Below, piece by piece: positions 43,913-51,796 of a stretch of 64,000 nucleotides of DNA. The notes beneath the pieces were generated by a model, which saw nothing but the letters and a program-made list of their open reading frames with translations, did not search any database and was not told the DNA's origin. The stretch is from positions 1 through 64,000 of the forward strand of contig JAFGGH010000098.1 in the NCBI GenBank assembly GCA_016930645.1. The letters are read 5' to 3'. The position numbers and the translations under genes were made by a program. This stretch comes from Sedimentisphaerales bacterium. Its GTDB lineage: Bacteria > Planctomycetota > Phycisphaerae > Sedimentisphaerales > Anaerobacaceae. The stretch's first letter is position 1, and the number at the start of each line of letters is the position of its first letter.

Positions 43913-45895
43913 ATGTTACAGGAACAAAAGGCGATTAGCTCTCTTATGATTGAAAATCGCACATTCCCACCACCCAAGAACATCAAGGCCAACGCCTACA
44001 TCAACAGTATGGAACAATACCAGCAGATGTGGGAGCAATCGCTCAACGATCCCGACGCTTTTTGGCTTGAACAGGCTAAGAGCCTCGACTGGTTCAAAGA
44101 ACCGACCAAAAGTCTCGAATATAACTGGGACACAAAGGCCCGTAAGATTGAGCATACATGGTTCGCAGACGGCGAGCTGAACGTTTCCTACAACTGCCTC
44201 GACAGGCACCTCGGCACACCAACCGCAAAAAAGGTGGCAATCCTCTGGCAGGGTGAGGCTGAAGACGCGGTTAAAAAGTTTACTTATGAACAGCTCCACA
44301 AAGAGGTATGCAAGTTCGCAAACGTAATGAAATCAAAAGGCATCAAAAAAGGCGACCGCGTAGCCATCTATATGCCGATGGTTCCTGAGCTGGCTATTGT
44401 TATGCTGGCCTGTACCCGAATCGGCGCAATTCACTCGATTATTTTCGGCGGATTCAGTGCCGATGCCATTGTCGGCAGAGTTAACGATTCCGACTGCAAG
44501 ATGCTGATTACCTCCAATGTTTCACTGCGTGCCGGAAAGCATATTCACCTGAAAAATATCGCCGACGAAGCTTTGGATAAATGTCCGACTATCGAAAACG
44601 TCATCGTAACCGAAGTCAATGACGAGCCTTGCGATATGAAAGACGGCAGAGACCACTGGTATCACGATGAGATGGAAAAAGCTTCGGACCAGTGCGAAGC
44701 CGAGCACATGAATTCAGATGACCCCCTCTTTATACTTTACACTTCAGGTTCGACAGGCAAGCCCAAGGGCGTTGTCCACACAACCGGCGGCTATCTTTTG
44801 CACGTTGCGTTCAGCCATAAAGTTATCTTCGATGTTCACGATGATGATATTTACTGGTGCACCGCCGACATCGGCTGGGTAACAGGACACAGCTATATCG
44901 TTTATGGTCCTTTGGCCAACGGCGCAACCTCGATGATGTTCGAGGGCGTTCCGACATATCCGGATGCCGGGAGATTCTGGCAGATATGTGATAAATTCGG
45001 TGTTACCGTATTTTATACCGCACCGACAGCGATTCGGGCATTGATGAGACAAGGCGAAGAATGGCCGGCCAAATATAAGCTCGACACTATGCGTGTCCTC
45101 GGCACAGTCGGCGAGCCGATAAATCCCGAAGCATGGATGTGGTATTCCGAACATATTGGACATACAAAATGTCCAATTGTTGATACTTGGTGGCAGACTG
45201 AGACGGGTGGGATATTGATTACACCGCTGCCGGGGGCGCATACGCTTAAACCGGGCAGCGCGAGCAGGCCGTTTTTCGGGGTTGACCCGGTGGTGCTCAG
45301 AGATGACGGCAGCGAGTGCGACCGCAACGAAGGCGGCAAGCTCTGCATACGCAGGCCATGGCCTGGTATGATGAAAACGATGTGGGGCGACCATGATAGA
45401 TTCGTCGATACCTACTTTACAATGTACGATGATATTTATTTTGCCGGCGATGGCTGCCGCGTTGACCAGGACGGAGATTACTGGCTGATGGGACGTATCG
45501 ACGATGTTGTAAATGTCTCCGGACACAGAATCGGAACTGCGGAAGTCGAAAGCGCTCTTGTAAGTCACGAAAAGGTAGCTGAAGCCGCTGTTACTCCTAT
45601 TCCGCACGAAATTAAAGGCCAGGGTCTCTACGCATTCGTTACCCTCAAAGAGGGTATCCACGAGAGCGATGAGCTGAAAAAAGAGCTAATCAAGCACGTT
45701 CGCAAGGAGATTGGCCCCATCGCGGCACCGGAAGCGATTCAGTTCGCACCGTCGCTGCCGAAGACCCGTTCGGGCAAGATTATGAGAAGAATTCTGCGTA
45801 AAATCGCCGAAAAGAGTACTGATAACCTCGGTGATATTACAACATTAGCTGACCCGCATGTAGTTGAGGCTTTGGTTAAAGGCCGTGGACAATAA
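43913..45895 (+). CDS. acsA: Acetyl-CoA synthetase (AMP-forming)
   Basis: A 660-residue enzyme that makes acetyl-CoA from acetate, ATP and CoA. It has the Acs N-terminal domain, P-loop YTSGSTGKPKGVVHTTGGY (about 275), DTWWQTETGG (about 425), the hinge region MGRIDDVVNVSGHRIGTAE and the C-terminal PKTRSGKIMRR, whose K622 is the lysine acetylated to switch the enzyme off in other bacteria (known). Length matches the family. AAGGAG lies before the ATG. A terminator follows the gene. A deacetylase/GNAT operon 3 kb away could control it. Confidence 0.97.
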   Translation: MLQEQKAISSLMIENRTFPPPKNIKANAYINSMEQYQQMWEQSLNDPDAFWLEQAKSLDWFKEPTKSLEYNWDTKARKIEHTWFADGELNVSYNCLDRHLGTPTAKKVAILWQGEAEDAVKKFTYEQLHKEVCKFANVMKSKGIKKGDRVAIYMPMVPELAIVMLACTRIGAIHSIIFGGFSADAIVGRVNDSDCKMLITSNVSLRAGKHIHLKNIADEALDKCPTIENVIVTEVNDEPCDMKDGRDHWYHDEMEKASDQCEAEHMNSDDPLFILYTSGSTGKPKGVVHTTGGYLLHVAFSHKVIFDVHDDDIYWCTADIGWVTGHSYIVYGPLANGATSMMFEGVPTYPDAGRFWQICDKFGVTVFYTAPTAIRALMRQGEEWPAKYKLDTMRVLGTVGEPINPEAWMWYSEHIGHTKCPIVDTWWQTETGGILITPLPGAHTLKPGSASRPFFGVDPVVLRDDGSECDRNEGGKLCIRRPWPGMMKTMWGDHDRFVDTYFTMYDDIYFAGDGCRVDQDGDYWLMGRIDDVVNVSGHRIGTAEVESALVSHEKVAEAAVTPIPHEIKGQGLYAFVTLKEGIHESDELKKELIKHVRKEIGPIAAPEAIQFAPSLPKTRSGKIMRRILRKIAEKSTDNLGDITTLADPHVVEALVKGRGQ

Positions 45896-45924
45896 AAAGA
45901 AAATGTTCAAAGGGATTTGATGAG

Positions 45925-45967
45925 CCGGACGCGTGCTAACTGCGCGCGTCCGGTCTGTTTTTTTTGA
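45925..45967 (+). terminator. Rho-independent terminator of acsA
   Basis: CCGGACGCG (45925-45933) and CGCGTCCGG (45945-45953) form a perfect 9-bp GC-rich stem, followed by TCTG and a run of eight T. Confidence 0.9.
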
Positions 45968-45978
45968 AAGGAAACAAT

Positions 45979-47304
45979 ATGTCGGAACAAAAAGTAATGA
46001 ACCGCTGGCTTGTCGTACCGGGAGGGATTCTGATTCAATTATGCCTTGGAGCGATATACGCTTGGAGCGTTTTCACCAAGCAGATTACAATCCCTGTCGC
46101 AGACGGAGGCATTTACGGATTTAGCGCCAAAGAAGCGGCGTGGATCTTTTCCGCCGGCCTGGCGAGTTTTGCGGTAGTGATGGTACTGGCGGGCCGGCTT
46201 CAGGTTAAGACGGGTCCTCGGCTTATGGCCGCTCTGGGCGGGATTGTTCTTGGCGCAGGTTACATATTGGGCGGCTTTTTCGGCAAGACTTTTGTATCAC
46301 AACTTGTTTATATCGGGATTATCGGAGGAGCCGGAATTGGTATAGCATACGTTGTACCCATTGCTGTAGGAGTTAAGTGGTTTCCCGATAAAAAAGGAAT
46401 GATAACCGGTCTGGCTGTCGCGGGTTTTGGTTTTGGCGCGACGATCTGGGTAAAAATGGCTGGAAGCTGGTTCGGCGGTTTACTTAATACGACCAGCGTC
46501 TTTGGTCTGCCGGGCGTCCAGAGTGTATTCTTTATTTATGGTGTGGCATTTCTCGTGCTCGTATTACTTGGAAGTATTGTTATGATAAATCCTCCGGCAG
46601 GTTATAAACCCGAAGGTTTCGAGGCTAATACGAGTGGACAGGCTTCACATGCCACTGGCGGTGTAAATCTGACCAGCAATCAAATGTTGAGCAAACCGCA
46701 ATTCTATGGTTTATGGCTGATGTTTTGCGGCTCGGCATTGGCAGGATTAATGGTAATTTACTGTATACGCCTTTTCGGTATCGATGCCCTTCAATCAAGC
46801 GGTGCCGCTTCCGATGCCGCTACAGCCGGAACTATCGCGGGGACCGCTATGGCCTGGTATGCGATCCTTAACGGCCTTGGCAGAATCTTCTGGGGCAAAG
46901 TCTCGGACAAAACCGGCAGGAAGTTGGCGTTATTTTTGATGTGCCTGTTCCAGGGTATAATCATGCTGCTTTTCTATAAACTCGGCGCGACAGAGACAGG
47001 GTTAATCGTAGGCGCCTGCATAATAGGTTTTAATTTCGGTGGGAATTTCGCACTGTTTCCAGCGGCTACCGCCGATTTCTTCGGCAATAAGAATGTCGGA
47101 ACGAATTATCCGTGGGTGTTTCTCGCTTACGGAGTCGCCGGTATCGCCGGTCCGCAGGTGGCGGGTTATTTCAAAGATGCTGCTAAGAGCGGTGATGTTT
47201 CGGCCTGGATCACGCCTTTTATCATCGCAGGTGTAGCCTGTCTGATTGCCGCAGCGATTGCTTTGACCTTAAAACCCGTAAACCACGAAGTCGCACAGAA
47301 GTAA
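45979..47304 (+). CDS. MFS transporter of the oxalate/formate antiporter (OFA) family
   Basis: A 441-residue protein with 12 membrane segments. The start NRWLVVPGGILIQLCLGAIY followed by AWSVF is the OFA-family hallmark (Q-x-C-x-G-x-x-Y-A-W-S). Other family regions are GGAGIGIAYVVPIAVGVKWF and GKVSDKTGRK. OFA members exchange oxalate/formate or import lactate, pyruvate and related monocarboxylates. Next to acsA, an organic-acid role is likely, but the substrate is not proven. ATG 45979 has AAAGGA upstream; the acsA terminator separates it from that gene. Confidence 0.9.
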   Translation: MSEQKVMNRWLVVPGGILIQLCLGAIYAWSVFTKQITIPVADGGIYGFSAKEAAWIFSAGLASFAVVMVLAGRLQVKTGPRLMAALGGIVLGAGYILGGFFGKTFVSQLVYIGIIGGAGIGIAYVVPIAVGVKWFPDKKGMITGLAVAGFGFGATIWVKMAGSWFGGLLNTTSVFGLPGVQSVFFIYGVAFLVLVLLGSIVMINPPAGYKPEGFEANTSGQASHATGGVNLTSNQMLSKPQFYGLWLMFCGSALAGLMVIYCIRLFGIDALQSSGAASDAATAGTIAGTAMAWYAILNGLGRIFWGKVSDKTGRKLALFLMCLFQGIIMLLFYKLGATETGLIVGACIIGFNFGGNFALFPAATADFFGNKNVGTNYPWVFLAYGVAGIAGPQVAGYFKDAAKSGDVSAWITPFIIAGVACLIAAAIALTLKPVNHEVAQK

Positions 47305-47344
47305 CCCTGCCACGCGCCTTCGGCGACGATGGCAGGGCTAAATA
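47305..47344 (+). repeat. REP hairpin left of the RAYT gene
   Basis: CCCTGCCA (47305-47312) pairs with TGGCAGGG (47330-47337) around a GCGCCTTCGGCG core and is followed by CTAAATA. It begins right at the stop codon of the OFA transporter and is the inverted partner of the copy at 47858. Confidence 0.8.
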
Positions 47345-47402
47345 TTGGGGGGAAACATAAATATAATTGAAAATAGAGATGTAATCGAATAAAATTCTCA
47401 AT

Positions 47403-47861
47403 ATGGCGAAGACACTCGGTTATATGATTACGTGGACAACCTATGGGAGCTGGCTGCAGGGAGATAAACGAAGATACGTCAAAGACGGACAAATCCTGCT
47501 TCCAAATGAAGCGCTGGAAGAAGCAAATGTAAAGTTACTGACGAAAGATACAGTAAGGTTGTCCTATGAACAGCGAAAGATTGTGGAAAAAGCCATTAGG
47601 TATAAGGCAAACCAATTCGGACAGCAAATTTACGCCCTGGCCGTGTGCGCAAGGCACGTTCACCTCATTGCGGAGTATATCCCTAAACCAATAGGCATTA
47701 TTGTGCAACGATACAAGAGCTGCGCGGTGCGAGCACTTCGTAAAGATGGAATCCAAGGTCGAGTGTGGACAAACGGATACGACAAAAGATATTGTTTTGA
47801 TGAGAACACCCTTAAACAGAAAATCAATTATGTAAACAGACATATCCATAAAAATAATTAG
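47403..47861 (+). CDS. REP-associated tyrosine transposase (RAYT, IS200/IS605-like Y1 family)
   Basis: A 152-residue single-domain Y1 transposase. The metal-binding HUH-type pair is HVH in CARHVHLIAEY (about residue 83). The catalytic tyrosine is probably in the C-terminal helix near NYVNRHI, with KRYCF nearby. The N-terminus GYMITWTTYGSWLQGD is typical of these proteins. It is framed by two REP hairpins in opposite orientation. The right one contains its stop codon. Such enzymes cut and join single-stranded REP hairpins (known), so it may have spread the CTAAATA hairpins seen elsewhere. Confidence 0.88.
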   Translation: MAKTLGYMITWTTYGSWLQGDKRRYVKDGQILLPNEALEEANVKLLTKDTVRLSYEQRKIVEKAIRYKANQFGQQIYALAVCARHVHLIAEYIPKPIGIIVQRYKSCAVRALRKDGIQGRVWTNGYDKRYCFDENTLKQKINYVNRHIHKNN

Positions 47862-47896
47862 CCCTGCCATCTTCGCCGAAGGCGAGTGGCAGGGTT
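47858..47896 (-). repeat. REP hairpin right of the RAYT gene (inverted copy)
   Basis: CCCTGCCA (47862-47869) and TGGCAGGG (47887-47894) surround TTCGCCGAAGGCG. Read on the minus strand it matches the left copy at nearly every base over about 36 bases, including the GGGCTAA tail. The transposase stop codon TAG (47859-47861) is part of it. Confidence 0.8.
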
Positions 47897-48021
47897 CAGA
47901 GATTTTATTTTGGAAAATTTAATGTAGCGAATTCTTCCTTGTTTTTGTTGATGGTCCAGTAGATAATGAAACGACAAATTAAATTCAGAACAGTATAATT
48001 ATATTTCAAGGGAGATTTAAA

Positions 48022-48744
48022 ATGAATATATCGAGACATTTCTTATTAAAAGTAGTTCTTCTTTCAATGTTATTTACGTCAACATCTCCGGCGGTCGAAG
48101 TACGTCAAGTAAAAGGCCGTGTCGTTGATGAGCAGGAAAAACCATTAGCTAACGTAAAATGGCGAATAACCGGATTAGAGGAATTCCGAGAAGGAAAGTG
48201 GTTTGTCGCAAATAGAACCGGAGTTCCCTATGAAGATTATACCGATGCGAACGGCTGTTTTGTCTTAAAATTCAGAGAAAAATTAAGGTACGATCTTGAA
48301 TTCGATAAGCCCGGACTTGGCCAGGCGTTTGTGTATCAGGTGGCTGCTGACTCACCTGAATTAACAGTAGTAATAAAGAAAGGAATATTAATCAGCGGTA
48401 CTATTAACCGTTTATCAAATGGAGTTTCTGAGCCTGTCTTTGGTATGGGATTAATTGAACTTCGTTTACCTAACGGTCGGGGAATATGGTATCAAAAACA
48501 ATTGTTTTCAGATTCTGTGGGACGATTTGCGTGTTATGTTTGCCCTCCGCCTGTGCCGCCGGACGAAAACGTCAAATCGGTTACAGGTGAAATCCACATA
48601 CAAAAATCAATCATTTCTAAATGGCAGGTGGTTTTGGCAGGCGAGGTCGTTCAAATCGATGTTGTAGAAGATAAACCGATTCCGGAGATACATTTCGAAA
48701 TACAAGTCAATGTGACCAGAGGTCAAGTTCGCCCTCAAAGTTAA
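48022..48744 (+). CDS. Exported protein with a carboxypeptidase-regulatory-like beta domain
   Basis: A 240-residue protein with a signal peptide (1-24, ending TSPAVE). Residues 27-75 have the CarboxypepD_reg/CNA-B-like pattern VKGRVVDEQEKPLANVKWRI and YTDANGCFVLKFREK, a small beta-sandwich used in surface and outer-membrane proteins. A second beta-rich part (about 105-235) includes GTINRLSNGVSEPVFG. I cannot name a substrate. AGGGAG precedes the ATG. The gene stands alone and is convergent with the AcuC-like gene. Confidence 0.75.
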   Translation: MNISRHFLLKVVLLSMLFTSTSPAVEVRQVKGRVVDEQEKPLANVKWRITGLEEFREGKWFVANRTGVPYEDYTDANGCFVLKFREKLRYDLEFDKPGLGQAFVYQVAADSPELTVVIKKGILISGTINRLSNGVSEPVFGMGLIELRLPNGRGIWYQKQLFSDSVGRFACYVCPPPVPPDENVKSVTGEIHIQKSIISKWQVVLAGEVVQIDVVEDKPIPEIHFEIQVNVTRGQVRPQS

Positions 48745-48767
48745 GTGTGGCGAGTTGTGTGTAGTAT

Positions 48768-49904
48768 TTACAGGCCGTGGAGGGGAAAAATTGTCTGTTT
48801 CACTTCTTCGATTACGGCCTCTACCTGCGGGTCAACCGATTGCCTCTGGTATTCGGACGGCACGAGGTTTCTGTCTCTCAGGCCGCCCTGCCATTCTTTG
48901 GTTTCCATTAAAACGCCGCCCAAGCCGATATTCAGAACCTGTTCATCATCTGCGCCGCACAGAACCGACCAGGCAAGCGACCAGGCCCTTACGGTATTAT
49001 CGACATTGTACCCGCCGCCTCCGGTCATAAGAATCGGCACATTAAAGGTGAGCAGCTTTTTGATGATTGCTGCGTATATATTATTAGTCAGATACAACTG
49101 GGCGAGCGGGTCGCCTGAAAGGGTATCGGCACCAAGCTCAAAGACTATTACATCCGGTTTATATTTACCAAATAAAGGCGGGACAATTTCATTAAAGGCT
49201 TTAAGGTAAATATCATCATAAGTACCCGGAACAAGCGGCACGTTTACCGAATAGCCGATTCCGGCGCCGGTGCCGATATCTTCGACAAAGCCGGTGCCTG
49301 GAAAAAGAGTTCTGCCATCCTGATGGAAGGAAATCGTCATAACATCGTTTCTATCGTAAAAGGCTTGCTGGACTCCATCTCCGTGATGGACATCGATATC
49401 AAGATATAAAACACGTTTGCTGTTTTCGGCAAGTACCAGGCAGGCAAGGGCCACATCATTCATATAGCAGAATCCGGAAGCTTGTTGGGGTTTGGCGTGG
49501 TGAAGTCCGCCTGAAGGATTGAAGGCAAGGGCGGCTTTTTTCGATAAAATCTGCTCGACACCGCCTAAAGACGCGCCGCAGGCAAGGGCTGAATAGTCAT
49601 ACATACCACGAAATATCGGGCAGTCGCCTGTTCCGATGCCCATAAACAGAAATTCAGCATCGACTCTGCCGTCGTCGGCTTCTTTTAAAGCTTTCAGATA
49701 TTTGGGTGTGTGAAATTTTTGAAGGGTCTTTTCATCGGCGGCTGTCGGCTCGATTTGTTTTGTATTGGGGCGGCTGAGCAAACCCATCGATTCTATCGTC
49801 TTTTTGACGCCGCCTGCACGGGATGTCTTAAAGGGGCTTTGGTCCGGATACGGATGGTTTTCAAGCTCGTCACAATGCAAAAATATAGCTTTTCTTTCCG
49901 CCAC
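48768..49904 (-). CDS. acuC: AcuC-like class I deacetylase
   Basis: A 378-residue zinc deacetylase of the HDAC/AcuC superfamily. Motifs are FNPSGGLHHAKPQQASGFCY (the paired HH), LYLDIDVHHGDGVQQAFY (metal Asp and His), FELGADTLSGDPL (second metal Asp) and MTGGGGYN. In Bacillus AcuC removes acetyl groups from acetyl-CoA synthetase (known), and acsA lies 3 kb away. It starts at GTG 49904 with AGGA upstream. It is the last gene of a three-gene operon, eight bases after the GNAT/CoA-transferase gene. Confidence 0.9.
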   Translation of the reverse strand: MAERKAIFLHCDELENHPYPDQSPFKTSRAGGVKKTIESMGLLSRPNTKQIEPTAADEKTLQKFHTPKYLKALKEADDGRVDAEFLFMGIGTGDCPIFRGMYDYSALACGASLGGVEQILSKKAALAFNPSGGLHHAKPQQASGFCYMNDVALACLVLAENSKRVLYLDIDVHHGDGVQQAFYDRNDVMTISFHQDGRTLFPGTGFVEDIGTGAGIGYSVNVPLVPGTYDDIYLKAFNEIVPPLFGKYKPDVIVFELGADTLSGDPLAQLYLTNNIYAAIIKKLLTFNVPILMTGGGGYNVDNTVRAWSLAWSVLCGADDEQVLNIGLGGVLMETKEWQGGLRDRNLVPSEYQRQSVDPQVEAVIEEVKQTIFPLHGL

Positions 49905-49912
49905 GTCTTGTC

Positions 49913-51790
49913 CTATTGTTCTTCTTTTATCAGGTCATAAGAAATATGATAAACCTCGCCGTCGAACTCGGTATTAATCTGGTAGCCGGAATTATAAAAG
50001 ACAGCGAGCATCGCTTTGTTTACAGGCAGAACCTTCGCATAAAAATTTCTAACGCCCTTTTGTTTCGCAATCTGGGTAAGATAATCCAGCAGCAGCGCAC
50101 CCATTCCCTTTTGCTGCCATTCGTCCTGCACTACAAATGCGACTTCGGCAGCGAGAGTTTTCGGGTCGAGGAAATACTGGGCAATAGCGACAATCTGCTC
50201 ACCTGATACTCTGGGTACGGTGCCGACAATTGCGAGATTTTGCTCGTAATCGATATTTGTAAGTTTCTGCAGGTCTTTGTGGGGGAATCTCATTGTTTGA
50301 GTCATATATCGGGTTCTGATGGATGCGGGGCTGAGCGAGTACATCATTTCCGACAAGGCCCGCTCATCGGTCGGCTTAACCGGTCTGAAAAAGATTTCCG
50401 TGCTGTCTTTGAGTGTTTCTGTCTTTTCCAGACCTTCGGGGTATCTGACTTCTTCGCTGTCAAGCTCAATCTGGTCTGCATAAATATAATTCAGTGATTT
50501 AGCTTTTTGAATAAGCTCTTTTCTGAATTTCGGGTGAGCGATATTTATCAGGTCCATCGCTCTTTGCCTGATGCTTTTGCCGTGAAGATAAGCGATACCG
50601 TATTCCGTAACCACATAATGCACATCACCGCGGGTAGTAACGACACCGGCACCTTCGGTAAGGTGCGGGACAATCCTGCTAATTGCTCCGCTTTTTGCGG
50701 TCGAGGGCATCGCGATGATGGGTTTACCACCCCTGCTGCGGGCGCAGCCTCTGATAAAATCAATCTGTCCGCCGATGCCGCTGTAAAACTGATAACCGAG
50801 GGAATCGGCACAGACCTGGCCGGTCAGATCAACCTCCAGACCGACGTTTATTCCGACCATTTTTTCGTGTCTGCTGATTAGATGCGGGTCGTTTACGTAT
50901 TCGGTCGGATAAAACTCGAAAAATGGATTGTTGTTTATATAATCATACAGTCTTTTGGAACCCATACAGAAACTGGCTACGACTTTGCCGTGATTGAGCT
51001 TCTTTTTCGCGCAGGTAATCGCGCCGCAATCGATAAGGTCGATAATCCAGTCGCTGAACATCTCGGTATGGACGCCGAGGTCTTTTTTGTCTTTAAGGAA
51101 TTCGGCTAATGCCTGCGGGATTTTACCGATTCCGCACTCGATGCAGCTTCCATCTTCGACGAGTCTTGCGATGTTTTCACCAATTCGCCTGAGAGTGTCG
51201 TCAGGGGCACTTATAGGTATTTCTATTATTTCTTCGTCACAAGGGACCAGTACGTCTATGTTATTGACATGGATGAAACTGTCACCGAATGTCCGCGGCA
51301 TATTGCTGTTTGCCTGAGCAATGACATATCTGGCATTTGTAACGGCGGATTTGACAACATCAACTGAAACACCAAGACTGCACAGGCCGTTGGCATCCGG
51401 TGGTGCTACGTTAATCAGCGCTACATCAATTGGAATTCTTCCGCTGTCGAATTCGGCAGGTATTTCCGAAAGAAATATCGGTGTATAATCGCCTATTCCG
51501 TTATTAAGCGCATCACGAATATTATCAGCTACGAAAAAACTGTTCATCTTAAAACGTTCACGGTATTTTTCGCCTGAATACGGAGCCGGACCTATAGTGA
51601 GCAGCTGGACTATATGGGCGTCATAAATATGGCCTGAAAATTCGACCATAGTATTAACAAGATGCTGCGGCTGGGCACAGCCGGTACCGATGAAGATACT
51701 GTTGCCCGGCTTGATGAGTTTCATAGCTTCGGCGGCGGTGCCGATTTTGTCCGTGTATTTTTCTTTCCAGTTGAAATTTTCTTTTTCCAT
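49913..51790 (-). CDS. Acetyl-CoA hydrolase/transferase fused to a GNAT acetyltransferase domain
   Basis: A 625-residue fusion. Residues 1-440 form an acetyl-CoA hydrolase/CoA-transferase with SIFIGTGCAQPQHLV, YSGIGGQIDFIRGC and VVTEYGIAYLHGKSIRQRA. Residues about 465-620 form a GNAT domain with EVAFVVQDEWQQKGMGALLL, the acetyl-CoA-binding motif A. The CoA-transferase moves CoA between acids such as acetate; the GNAT part may acetylate AcsA or another enzyme (inference). The operon also encodes a deacetylase and an ADP-forming acyl-CoA synthetase, so acetyl transfer and removal are encoded together. The gene begins six bases after the upstream stop. Confidence 0.9.
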   Translation of the reverse strand: MEKENFNWKEKYTDKIGTAAEAMKLIKPGNSIFIGTGCAQPQHLVNTMVEFSGHIYDAHIVQLLTIGPAPYSGEKYRERFKMNSFFVADNIRDALNNGIGDYTPIFLSEIPAEFDSGRIPIDVALINVAPPDANGLCSLGVSVDVVKSAVTNARYVIAQANSNMPRTFGDSFIHVNNIDVLVPCDEEIIEIPISAPDDTLRRIGENIARLVEDGSCIECGIGKIPQALAEFLKDKKDLGVHTEMFSDWIIDLIDCGAITCAKKKLNHGKVVASFCMGSKRLYDYINNNPFFEFYPTEYVNDPHLISRHEKMVGINVGLEVDLTGQVCADSLGYQFYSGIGGQIDFIRGCARSRGGKPIIAMPSTAKSGAISRIVPHLTEGAGVVTTRGDVHYVVTEYGIAYLHGKSIRQRAMDLINIAHPKFRKELIQKAKSLNYIYADQIELDSEEVRYPEGLEKTETLKDSTEIFFRPVKPTDERALSEMMYSLSPASIRTRYMTQTMRFPHKDLQKLTNIDYEQNLAIVGTVPRVSGEQIVAIAQYFLDPKTLAAEVAFVVQDEWQQKGMGALLLDYLTQIAKQKGVRNFYAKVLPVNKAMLAVFYNSGYQINTEFDGEVYHISYDLIKEEQ

Positions 51791-51796
51791 AATGTA

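Noticed and set aside
44744-45661. Long minus-strand frame of 305 codons inside acsA
   Set aside because: It is the mirror of a strongly conserved gene; acsA carries all its catalytic motifs on the plus strand.
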